The notes below the pieces were generated by a model that made no database searches, was not told where the DNA came from, and saw only the letters and a program-made list of their open reading frames with translations. Made by a program: the position numbers and the translations under genes. From assembly GCF_003260275.1 (NCBI RefSeq), contig NZ_QJHB01000002.1, positions 186,001 through 250,000 of the forward strand: a stretch of DNA of 64,000 nucleotides, in the 5' to 3' direction. This stretch comes from Homoserinimonas sp. OAct 916 (GTDB taxonomy: Bacteria; Actinomycetota; Actinomycetes; Actinomycetales; Microbacteriaceae). Positions 54,814 through 62,908 of this stretch are shown here, one piece after another. The stretch's first letter is position 1. Each line of letters begins with the position of its first letter.

Positions 54814-55582
54814 ATTCCAAGGGGGTCACATAGGCGTGTGAGAGGCCGCCGTCGACCAGAAATTCCGTCGCGGTGATGAAACTGGCTTCGTCGCTGGCCA
54901 GAAATGCCACGGCGTTCGCGACCTCCTCCGGTTCGGCGAAGCGCCCCATGGGAATGTGGATCAGGCGACGTGCGGCACGTTCCGGATCCGTGGCGAACAG
55001 TTCCTGCAGCAGCGGCGTGTTCACCGGCCCGGGGCAGAGGGCATTCACCCGGATCCCCTTGCCGGCGAACTGCACTCCCAGCTCGCGGGTCATCGCCAGA
55101 ACCCCGCCCTTCGAGGCCGTGTAGGAGATCTGGGAGGTGGCCGCCCCCATCAGCGCCACGAACGAGGCGGTGTTGATGATCGAGCCCGCGCCCTGTTCCA
55201 ACATGTACGGCAGCGCCGCCTTGCAGCACAGGTAGACGCTGGTGAGGTTTACCTGCTGCACGCGGTTCCAGGCCTCGATGCCGGTCTTCAGGATCGAGTC
55301 GTCGTCGGGCGGCGAGATCCCAGCGTTGTTAAAGGCGATGTCGACGCTGCCGAATGTCGCCTTGGCGTGCGCGAACAGGGCCTCGACCTCGGCCTGATCG
55401 GTGACATCCGTCCGGAGAAACGACCCGCCCAGTTCTTCGGCGATCCGCGGCCCGTTCACGTTGTCGAGGTCACCGATGACCACTCGCGCACCCTCGGCCA
55501 CGAACTTCCTCGCCGTCGCGAGTCCGATCCCCGAGCAGCCCCCAGTGATCACGCCCACTTTTCCTTCGAGCTTTCCCGTCAT
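54800..55582 (-). CDS. Short-chain dehydrogenase/reductase
   Basis: A 260-residue NAD(P)-dependent oxidoreductase. The cofactor motif TGGCSGIG is at about residues 14-21, NNAG near 91, and the catalytic set is Ser in NTASF and Tyr-Lys in SYTASKGG. Asp in VIGDLDN after strand 2 suggests NAD. It lies between the aldehyde dehydrogenase and the PuuD-like gene and may oxidise an alcohol or imine intermediate; the PuuB oxidase of the known pathway is absent. Confidence 0.9.
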   Translation of the reverse strand: MTGKLEGKVGVITGGCSGIGLATARKFVAEGARVVIGDLDNVNGPRIAEELGGSFLRTDVTDQAEVEALFAHAKATFGSVDIAFNNAGISPPDDDSILKTGIEAWNRVQQVNLTSVYLCCKAALPYMLEQGAGSIINTASFVALMGAATSQISYTASKGGVLAMTRELGVQFAGKGIRVNALCPGPVNTPLLQELFATDPERAARRLIHIPMGRFAEPEEVANAVAFLASDEASFITATEFLVDGGLSHAYVTPLESDFE

Positions 55583-55660
55583 TCTGTGTGCCTCCGCCCT
55601 TTCATTGTCGGTTCATTCGCGCTGATTCAAATTTCGGATGCGTCGGTCAGTCGTCAGTGG

Positions 55661-57100
55661 TCAATCGTCGGTGGCGATGAAGACGTTCTTCACATCGGTG
55701 AACGAGTTCGGCGCATCCGGCCCCAGTTCGCGCCCCAACCCCGATTGTTTGAAGCCGCCGAACGGGGTCCAGTACCGCACCGATGCGTGCGAGTTGATTG
55801 ACAGATTGCCGCTGGCCACCCCCCGCGCCACCCGCAGCGCGCAGCCGATGTCCGAGGTGAAGATCGAGCCAGACAGTCCGTATTCCGTGTCATTCGCTTT
55901 CTGGATGGCATCCGACTCGTCATCGAAGGGCATGACAGCGACGACCGGCCCGAAGATCTCGGCGCGCCAGAGCGCATCCTCGGCCGTATCCGGCAGCACA
56001 ACGGTCGGCGGCAGCCAGAACCCGGCGCTGGGCCCGGCCGTGGCGCCCCGGTACGCCACGTTCGCCCCGTCTAGGTGGGCGAGGACCGAGTCGCGCTGGC
56101 TGGCCGAGATGAGCGGTCCCATCTGCGCGTCGGCCGAGGCTGGGTCGGTCATTCGAAAGGCTTTGACCGCGGGTTCCAGCAACTCCAGAAAGCGCTCGTA
56201 CACGGTCGACTGAACCAGAATTCTGGACCGGGCACAGCAGTCCTGACCGGCGTTGTCAAAGGCTGCGCCGGGGGCCGTGGCCGCAGCCACTTCGAGGTTG
56301 GCATCATCGAAGATGATGTTTGCGCTCTTGCCTCCGAGCTCCAGGGTGAGGCGCTTCACCTGGTCGGCACAGCCACGCATGATCTGTTTGCCCACGCTGG
56401 TCGACCCGGTGAACGACACCTTGCGCACCAGCGGATGGGTCACGAAACGGTCCCCGACCACCGCCCCCGGTCCCGGGATCACCGTGAACACATGCTCCGG
56501 AAGTCCGGCCTCCACCGCGAGCTCGGCCAGGCGCATCGCGGTGAGCGGAGTCAGCTCGGCTGGTTTCAGCACCACAGTGTTCCCGGCGGCAAGCGCCGGC
56601 GCGAATCCCCATCCCGCGATCGGCATCGGAAAATTCCACGGCACGATGATGCCGACCACCCCGAGCGGTTCGTGGAATGTGACGTCGAGGCCGCCAGCCA
56701 CCGGGATCTGGCGGCCGAACAGCCGTTCCGGTGCCGCCGAATAGTAGTTGAGCACGTCCCGTACGTTTGCGGCCTCCCACCGGGCGTTCGAAATGGTGTG
56801 CCCTGAGTTCGCGACCTCCAGCCAGGCCAGTTCCTCCAGATTCTCCTCGACTGCCGATGCAAAGGAGCGCAGCAGCCTGGCGCGCTCCCCCGGGGCGATC
56901 GCGCTCCAAGGAGCTGAGGCCCGGTGGGCGTGCTCGATCGCCTGGTCGGTGTCGTTCCGATCGGCCAGTTGCACCGTGGTGAGCCGTGTTGCGGTGGCCG
57001 GGTTGAGGAGATCCACACTCCCGCCGCCAGAGAACGGTGAGGCCGGGAATCTCAATGGCGAGAACTCGGCGGGTTGCGACTGTGTGACGGTTGAGTTCAT
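55661..57100 (-). CDS. Aldehyde dehydrogenase (PuuC-like)
   Basis: A 479-residue NAD(P)-dependent aldehyde dehydrogenase. The catalytic Cys is the first of the pair in DNAGQDCCARSR, the general base Glu is in LTLELGGKS, and PWNFPMPIAGW and the C-terminal FGGFKQSGLGRELG are intact. In context it would oxidise gamma-glutamyl-aminobutyraldehyde. It begins 2 bases after the GS-like gene, so the two are cotranscribed. There is a 78-base gap to the SDR gene. Confidence 0.93.
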   Translation of the reverse strand: MNSTVTQSQPAEFSPLRFPASPFSGGGSVDLLNPATATRLTTVQLADRNDTDQAIEHAHRASAPWSAIAPGERARLLRSFASAVEENLEELAWLEVANSGHTISNARWEAANVRDVLNYYSAAPERLFGRQIPVAGGLDVTFHEPLGVVGIIVPWNFPMPIAGWGFAPALAAGNTVVLKPAELTPLTAMRLAELAVEAGLPEHVFTVIPGPGAVVGDRFVTHPLVRKVSFTGSTSVGKQIMRGCADQVKRLTLELGGKSANIIFDDANLEVAAATAPGAAFDNAGQDCCARSRILVQSTVYERFLELLEPAVKAFRMTDPASADAQMGPLISASQRDSVLAHLDGANVAYRGATAGPSAGFWLPPTVVLPDTAEDALWRAEIFGPVVAVMPFDDESDAIQKANDTEYGLSGSIFTSDIGCALRVARGVASGNLSINSHASVRYWTPFGGFKQSGLGRELGPDAPNSFTDVKNVFIATDD

Positions 57101-57102
57101 TT

Positions 57103-58482
57103 TCAGAGCCTTTCGAACCCGCGACGAAGCTCCCAGTCGGTGATGGCCGCGTCGAAGGCCGCGATCTCGACGTCGGCATAGTTCAGGTAGTGCTTGATGA
57201 CCTCGTGGGAGAAGGCCTCTCGCGCGATCGTCGAATTCGCGAGCAGGTCTCTGGCCTCGTGCAGGGTGGTCGGCACCGTCGGGGCACCGGAGGTGTAGGC
57301 GTTTCCGGAAACCGCCGCCGGAAGCTCAAGCTCGTGTTCGATGCCGTATAGGCCGCCGGCGAGCATGGCAGCCAACGCGAGGTACGGGTTCACGTCACCA
57401 CCGGGCAACCGGTTCTCGAGGCGGGCGCTTCGGCCGTGCCCGACCAACCGAACCGCGCAGGTGCGATTGTCGATGCCCCACGCCACCGCAGTCGGCGCGA
57501 ACGAACCCGGTACAAAGCGCTTGTACGAGTTGATGTTGGGCGCGTAGAACAACGTGAACTCGCGCATGGTGTGCAGCACCCCGGCGATGAAGTGGTCGTA
57601 CAGCGGCGTGCGCCGCCCTCTTTCCTGATCCCAGAAGACGAATTCCCCCTCGATGCCGCGCAGCGACATGTGAATGTGGCAGGAGCTGCCGTCGCGCTCA
57701 TTGGGCTTGGCCATGAACGTCATCGACTTGCCCTGCTGGTGGGCGATGTCCTTTGCGACCGTCTTGTAGACAGTGTGGTTATCGGCCGTCGTGACCACTT
57801 CGTCGTATTCGAAGGCGATCTCGTGCTGGCCCAGGTTGCATTCGCCCTTGGCGCTCTCAACCGTCATGCCGGCCTGATAAAGAGTGCTTCGGAGAGTGCG
57901 CAGCAGCGGTTCCACACGCAGGGATCCGAGAATGGAATAGTCGACGTTGAACTGGTTTGACGGGGTCAGGTCGACGTAACGCCTGTTCCAGGCGTCTTCG
58001 TAGGTGTTCTCGTAGATCATGAACTCGAGCTCGGTTCCCGCCAGGACCCTCCATCCGCGGGCGGCCGCCCTCTCGGCCTGGACGCGCAACATGGTGCGCG
58101 GCGACATCGGAACCGAACCACCGTCGATCTGGCCGAGGTCGCACTGGATCATCACCGTGCCGGGGCGGTGTGGCAACCGGCGTATCGTGTCGAGATCCAG
58201 CACGAACGCCATGTCGCCATAGCCCTTTTCCCAGGACGTGCTGTCGTAACCGCCCACCGTCTCCATCTCGACGTCAACGGCCAGCAGGTAATTGCAGCCG
58301 TCGGTTCCGTCGGCAAGTGCCGATTCCAGGAAGAAGGGTGCATGCAGCAGTTTTCCCTGGAGCCGGCCCTGCATGTCGGTGAAGGCAAGAATGACTGTGT
58401 CGGTCTCACCGCTTGAGATCATGTCGGTCAACTGTTCGACGGTCAGCATGCGGTTGTTGCGAGGATGGGGGGCCTGCGTCAT
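57103..58482 (-). CDS. Glutamine synthetase-like gamma-glutamylpolyamine synthetase (PuuA/GlnA3 type)
   Basis: A 459-residue GS-fold ligase. The metal and ATP segments TELEFMIYENTYED, KGECNLGQHEIAFEY, SCHIHMSLRG and RLVGHGRSARLENRLPGGDVNPYLALAAMLAGGL (in parts) are present. The overall pattern and neighbours fit the PuuA/GlnA3 group, which ligates glutamate to putrescine or other amines, more than true glutamine synthetase. ATG 58482 is preferred over an in-frame TTG 9 bases upstream; neither has a strong ribosome-binding site. It heads the operon. Confidence 0.88.
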   Translation of the reverse strand: MTQAPHPRNNRMLTVEQLTDMISSGETDTVILAFTDMQGRLQGKLLHAPFFLESALADGTDGCNYLLAVDVEMETVGGYDSTSWEKGYGDMAFVLDLDTIRRLPHRPGTVMIQCDLGQIDGGSVPMSPRTMLRVQAERAAARGWRVLAGTELEFMIYENTYEDAWNRRYVDLTPSNQFNVDYSILGSLRVEPLLRTLRSTLYQAGMTVESAKGECNLGQHEIAFEYDEVVTTADNHTVYKTVAKDIAHQQGKSMTFMAKPNERDGSSCHIHMSLRGIEGEFVFWDQERGRRTPLYDHFIAGVLHTMREFTLFYAPNINSYKRFVPGSFAPTAVAWGIDNRTCAVRLVGHGRSARLENRLPGGDVNPYLALAAMLAGGLYGIEHELELPAAVSGNAYTSGAPTVPTTLHEARDLLANSTIAREAFSHEVIKHYLNYADVEIAAFDAAITDWELRRGFERL

Positions 58483-58541
58483 GGGATGCAACCACTCATT
58501 TCAGTCCACGTGGCGCCGCCGTGGCGTCCGTATCTCCGATG

Positions 58542-58565
58542 CTATTGGTTGCCAGCCCCCAATAG
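58542..58565. promoter_or_regulatory. Inverted repeat in the divergent polyamine-gene promoter region
   Basis: CTATTGG (58542-58548) and CCAATAG (58559-58565) are a perfect 7-bp inverted repeat with a 10-base spacer, 60 bases upstream of the GS-like gene in the 265-base divergent gap. It is a candidate operator; the binding protein is unknown. Confidence 0.45.
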
Positions 58566-58747
58566 GGATCCAACCCGGTCAGCCGGAACAGATCTCGGGC
58601 GCGATAGTTTCCCAATCGTTCACAAACTGATACCCCAAACCGTCGCCACCACCCAGTAGCATGCAGACAAGGCGGCCAAACGCCACACTCGACTTCTCTT
58701 CGTCGGCGACGTGCACGGATGGCTGAAATTGTACCAATGGAGGAACA

Positions 58748-59875
58748 ATGTTCAAGACACGCACCATCACCGCCGCTCTGGCCGTCGCGGCGGTTGCAGC
58801 ACTCACCCTGAGCAGCTGTTCGTCCGGCTCTGGCGCCACGCCGTCCGCTAGTGGGGTTGACGCCTCGACAGCGACCAGCGCTGAGGCATTCGGCGGAATC
58901 GACGGCCTGGTCGCCGCCGCCAAGGCAGAGGGTACGCTCAACGTCATTGCCCTTCCCGACGACTGGGCCAACTACGGCAAAATCATCGCCGCGTTCAAGA
59001 CGAAGTACGGGCTCACCGTGAACTCCGCGAACCCGAACGGGTCGAGCGCCGACGAGATCAAGGCCGCCGACGACAACAAGGGCCAGGACACCGCGCCCGA
59101 CGTCTTCGACCTGGGAACGGCGGTCGCCCTGGCCAGCACGGCGAAGTTCGCGCCCTACAAGGTTGCGAACTGGGCTGAGATCCCCGACGGCAACAAGGAG
59201 CCGACCGGCCTGTGGGTCAACGACTACACCGGCAGCATGTCGATCGGCTACAACTCAGCCAAGTACGCGGCACCGACGTCGTTGGATGACCTCTTGAAAG
59301 CGGATTACAAGGGCGCCGTGGCCATCAACGGAGACCCCACTCAGGCCGGGGCCGCGTTCGCCGCCATCGGGTTCATCACGGTGCAGAGCGGCGGCACCCT
59401 GGATGACTTCCAGCCGGGCATCGACTTCGTGCAGAAGCTGAGCAAGGCCGGCAACTTCCTGACGGTGGACCCCACGCCGGCGACCATCGCCTCGGGTGAG
59501 ACCGGCGTTGTCTTCGACTGGAGCTTCAACAATGTTGCTGCCGCGGCGACGGTTGATGGTTGGAAGGTCACCGGCCTCCCCGGTGTCGCGTACATCAGCT
59601 ATTACAACCAGGCCATCAACATCGATGCCCCGCACCCCGCCGCAGCCCGCCTGTGGCAGGAGTTCCTGTACACCCCCGAAGCCCAGAACCTGTATCTAGC
59701 CGCCGGCGCCTACCCGGTGACCCTCGATGCGATGATCACGGCCAAAACCGTCGACCAGGCGGCGCTCGACGCGGTCGGTCCCCTTCCGGACAAACGGGTC
59801 ACCCCGACCACGGAGCAGACCGACGCGGCCAACGCCCTTCTGTCCAAGGAATGGGCGGCGGCTATCGGCCAGTAG
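58748..59875 (+). CDS. Polyamine-type ABC transporter substrate-binding lipoprotein
   Basis: A 375-residue solute-binding protein. The lipobox is LTLSSC with Cys24. The mature part (GTLNVIALPDDWANYGKIIAAFKTKYGL) is that of the PotD/iron-type family 1 binding proteins. GGAGG lies 6 bases before the ATG. The context, divergent from a gamma-glutamylation operon, points to putrescine or spermidine as ligand, but this is inferred. The permease gene follows after 9 bases. Confidence 0.9.
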   Translation: MFKTRTITAALAVAAVAALTLSSCSSGSGATPSASGVDASTATSAEAFGGIDGLVAAAKAEGTLNVIALPDDWANYGKIIAAFKTKYGLTVNSANPNGSSADEIKAADDNKGQDTAPDVFDLGTAVALASTAKFAPYKVANWAEIPDGNKEPTGLWVNDYTGSMSIGYNSAKYAAPTSLDDLLKADYKGAVAINGDPTQAGAAFAAIGFITVQSGGTLDDFQPGIDFVQKLSKAGNFLTVDPTPATIASGETGVVFDWSFNNVAAAATVDGWKVTGLPGVAYISYYNQAINIDAPHPAAARLWQEFLYTPEAQNLYLAAGAYPVTLDAMITAKTVDQAALDAVGPLPDKRVTPTTEQTDAANALLSKEWAAAIGQ

Positions 59876-59884
59876 CTGATACCA

Positions 59885-60826
59885 GTGACTATCGCTGACA
59901 CGCCTGGCGGTGCGGGTGGTGACGTCGGGGTCGAACCCCGACGTCACCCCGGCCCCGCGGCCGAGCCGACTCGTCGCAAGAAGCGCAGTTGGGCCTTTCT
60001 CGGGTTGACGCCGTTCGCGTTCTATGTGCTCGCCTTTTTGGCACTGCCGACGATTCTGGCCCTGGCCACCGGCTTCTTCGACACTGACGGCACTATCACC
60101 CTGGGAAATATCGCGGCCCTGTTCGATCCGGTGATTGTGAACACTTTCATCTCCTCGTTCTGGTTGTCAGCATTGACCGCGGTCGTCGGGGCGATCGTCG
60201 GAGCGGTGATCTGTTACGCAATGCTCGGGGCCAGGCCGGAGGGACGCCTGCGGCAGACGATCGAGTCGGCGTCGAGCGTGCTCGCCCAATTCGGTGGTGT
60301 GATGCTCGCCTTCGCGTTCATCTCCATGATGGGTGCGGCCGGGCTGGTCACCGTTTTGTTGAAGTCGACGATCCATTTCGACATCTACGCGGATGGGGTC
60401 TGGCTGTATACGGTTCCGGGGCTCATCCTGCCCTACCTGTATTTTCAGATCCCGTTGATGGTGATCGTCTTCCTGCCGGCGATGGAGGGATTGAAACCAC
60501 AATGGGCCGAGGCGAACGCGACACTCGGTGGAACCCGCTTCACCTACTGGACGCGGATCGCGGCCCCCGTATTGGCGCCGGCTTTCTTCGGAAGCCTGCT
60601 GTTGCTGTTCGCCAATGCGTTCTCGGCCTTTGCCACAGCTGCTGCACTGATCAGCCAGGGGTCGCAGATCGTGCCCCTGCAGATTCGCGCGGCCCTGGTC
60701 AGTGAGACCATTCTCGGCCGGTCGAACATGGCCGGTGCACTCGCGCTGGGCATGATCGTCGTCATGATCATCGTGATGACCGCCTATTCGTTCCTGCAGA
60801 AACGCACGACCAGGTGGCAGCGGTGA
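59885..60826 (+). CDS. ABC transporter permease (PotB-like)
   Basis: A 313-residue permease with a 40-residue Pro/Arg-rich cytosolic lead and about six spans, starting WAFLGLTPFAFYVLAFLALP. The EAA-like loop is in PQWAEANATLGGTRFTYWTRIAAPVL. GTG 59885 is the start. It ends in a GTGA overlap with the next permease. Together they form the membrane pore of the importer. Confidence 0.9.
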   Translation: MTIADTPGGAGGDVGVEPRRHPGPAAEPTRRKKRSWAFLGLTPFAFYVLAFLALPTILALATGFFDTDGTITLGNIAALFDPVIVNTFISSFWLSALTAVVGAIVGAVICYAMLGARPEGRLRQTIESASSVLAQFGGVMLAFAFISMMGAAGLVTVLLKSTIHFDIYADGVWLYTVPGLILPYLYFQIPLMVIVFLPAMEGLKPQWAEANATLGGTRFTYWTRIAAPVLAPAFFGSLLLLFANAFSAFATAAALISQGSQIVPLQIRAALVSETILGRSNMAGALALGMIVVMIIVMTAYSFLQKRTTRWQR

Positions 60827-61656
60827 GCCGCGCGGCAACCGGCGTGCGCAGCGCCCCCACCGCCGGAACGCGGCGCTGGATCCTTGCGGTGATCGGCGTG
60901 CTTTTCGCCATTCCTATTCTGTCGATGATCGAATTCTCGCTTCGCCAGGGACTCGCGGGCGGGTACACGCTTGACCACTGGACCGGCTTGTTCAACCCGG
61001 CCAACGCATCGCGGTACCAAGTGGTGTGGACCGGTCTGGTCAACTCTCTCGTGCTGGCGGTCGTCACCGTCGCAATCGTATTGTTCGTGCTTCTGCCAAC
61101 CATGGTGCTCGTACAGCTGAGCTTTCCGTCGCTCGTACGATTGCTTGAGTTCATCTGCATCATCCCGATCACTGTTCCCGCAATCGTGCTGGTGGTCGGG
61201 CTCGCACCGGTCTATTCGGTCGTGGCACAGATCTTTGGCAGCTCCGTCTGGACGCTCGCGTTCGCCTACGGCATCACGGTTCTGCCCTACGCGTATCGCA
61301 CCCTCCAGTCGAACCTCGGGGCTATCGACGTGATCACGTTGAGTGAGGCGGCCCGCTCGCTCGGCGCCGGCTGGGGCTCGGTGTTCTGGCGGGTGCTGAT
61401 CCCGAACCTGCGCCGCGGCATCCTGGCCGCCTCCTTCATCTCTGTGGCCGTGGTACTCGGCGAGTTCACCATCGCCTCATTGCTCAGCAGGCAGAACCTG
61501 CAGACCTCGATCCTGCTGATGTCGCAGACCGACCCCTACGTCGCGGTGATCATCGCGCTTCTCGCACTCGCCTTCGTATTCGTGCTCCTCCTCGTGATCG
61601 GCGGAGTGGGAGCAGCCGGTCAAAAGGGCCGGAGAAAGACCAGGACCCAATCGTGA
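60823..61656 (+). CDS. ABC transporter permease (PotC-like)
   Basis: A 277-residue permease with about six spans. The EAA-loop pattern is in VITLSEAARSLGAGWGSVFWRVLIPNL. GTG 60823 overlaps the previous stop; the frame is open 9 bases further up (GTG 60814), which cannot be excluded. The stop overlaps the ATPase GTG (GTGA). Confidence 0.9.
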   Translation: MSRAATGVRSAPTAGTRRWILAVIGVLFAIPILSMIEFSLRQGLAGGYTLDHWTGLFNPANASRYQVVWTGLVNSLVLAVVTVAIVLFVLLPTMVLVQLSFPSLVRLLEFICIIPITVPAIVLVVGLAPVYSVVAQIFGSSVWTLAFAYGITVLPYAYRTLQSNLGAIDVITLSEAARSLGAGWGSVFWRVLIPNLRRGILAASFISVAVVLGEFTIASLLSRQNLQTSILLMSQTDPYVAVIIALLALAFVFVLLLVIGGVGAAGQKGRRKTRTQS

Positions 61657-62699
61657 GATCCACTCAATCCGTCGCCGTCACCCTGGCGAACATCACCAAG
61701 ACGTTCGCGGGACAGCCCGCCCTGAGCGGCTTCGACCTCTCCGTGCACCCGGGCGAGTTCGTCGCCCTGCTCGGGCCCAGCGGCTGCGGCAAGACGACCG
61801 CCCTGCGCTCACTGGCCGGGCTGGAGACCATCGATTCGGGAACGATAATGATCGACGGCGAAGACGTCACCGACCAGGCGACGAACAAGCGCGACATGGG
61901 CATGGTCTTCCAGTCATACTCGTTGTTTCCCCACCTGACCGCGGGCGAGAACGTGGAGTTCGGGCTGAGGATGCGCAAGGTTCCGGCAACCGAGCGGCGG
62001 CAGCGGGCAGCCGAGTCCCTCGCCCTGGTCGGCCTTGATACCCACGCGGCCCGGTACGCCCATGAGTTGAGCGGAGGGCAGCAGCAACGAGTCGCGCTGG
62101 CCCGTGCGCTGGTGACCGAACCCCGGGTGCTCCTACTGGACGAGCCATTGTCGGCCCTCGATGCGAAGGTGCGGGTGCAACTGCGCGAAGAGATCCGTCG
62201 CATTCAGATCGACCTCGGCATCACTACACTGTTCGTCACCCACGACCAGGAGGAGGCGCTCGCCATCGCTGACAGGGTCGCGGTGATGCAAGCGGGCACG
62301 ATCGAGCAGATCGGCACCCCGGAAGAGCTCTACCGCAGCCCGGCGACGCCATTCGTGGCGGAATTCATCGGGCTGAGCAACCGTGTCACGGGTGTGGTCT
62401 CCGGTGGCGAGGTGCTGGTTCTCGACTCCCGGCTGCCGTTGCTTCACCCGGAGACCCCGCCGGGCGCCGTGCTGGTGCTGCTGCGCCCGGAGGAGATCGA
62501 ACTGGTGGCCTCGGGCATTCCCGGTACCGTCGTGACAACGAGTTTTCTCGGTTCGATCCGTCGCACCGGGGTACGTCTGGCCGATGGTTCCGTGATTGCC
62601 GTGCAGCACGCGGCCAGACACACGCCCGCCGTGGGCGAAACCGTGCACCTGGAGTTGAGTGGGGCCGCGGTCGCCGTGGTGCCGGCGCCGGTCGATTGA
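61653..62699 (+). CDS. ABC transporter ATP-binding protein (PotA-like)
   Basis: A 348-residue ATPase of the importer. Walker A is GPSGCGKTT, the signature is LSGGQQQRVALARAL, Walker B is LLLDEPLSALDAKV, the Q-loop is VFQSYSLFPHL, and a C-terminal TOBE domain follows from about residue 270 (VLLRPEEIELV). GTG 61653 overlaps the permease stop. The polyamine assignment depends on the neighbouring genes, since this ATPase type also serves iron and thiamine importers. Confidence 0.92.
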   Translation: MRSTQSVAVTLANITKTFAGQPALSGFDLSVHPGEFVALLGPSGCGKTTALRSLAGLETIDSGTIMIDGEDVTDQATNKRDMGMVFQSYSLFPHLTAGENVEFGLRMRKVPATERRQRAAESLALVGLDTHAARYAHELSGGQQQRVALARALVTEPRVLLLDEPLSALDAKVRVQLREEIRRIQIDLGITTLFVTHDQEEALAIADRVAVMQAGTIEQIGTPEELYRSPATPFVAEFIGLSNRVTGVVSGGEVLVLDSRLPLLHPETPPGAVLVLLRPEEIELVASGIPGTVVTTSFLGSIRRTGVRLADGSVIAVQHAARHTPAVGETVHLELSGAAVAVVPAPVD

Positions 62700-62764
62700 C
62701 CCAGCAGCGCGCCCCACGTTCACGCTGTTTTTCGGGCCCCCCTCCCAGCGAGCGCGCTCAGGCG

Positions 62765-62770
62765 TAAAAT
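62765..62770 (+). promoter_or_regulatory. Candidate -10 box upstream of the NCS1 permease gene
   Basis: TAAAAT lies in the 209-base gap after the importer operon, 138 bases before the permease ATG. A -35 box is not obvious. The leader would be long. Confidence 0.3.
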
Positions 62771-62908
62771 ATGAATTGTCAGGCAGCACACAGGACCCCA
62801 CCAGAATCCGCGCTCCACACATTCACGTGCGTCGCCGATCTGCGGCCCCGGTACCCACGACCTCCACAACGGGATCGAGGACGTACCTGATGTGAAGTGG
62901 GACAGATC

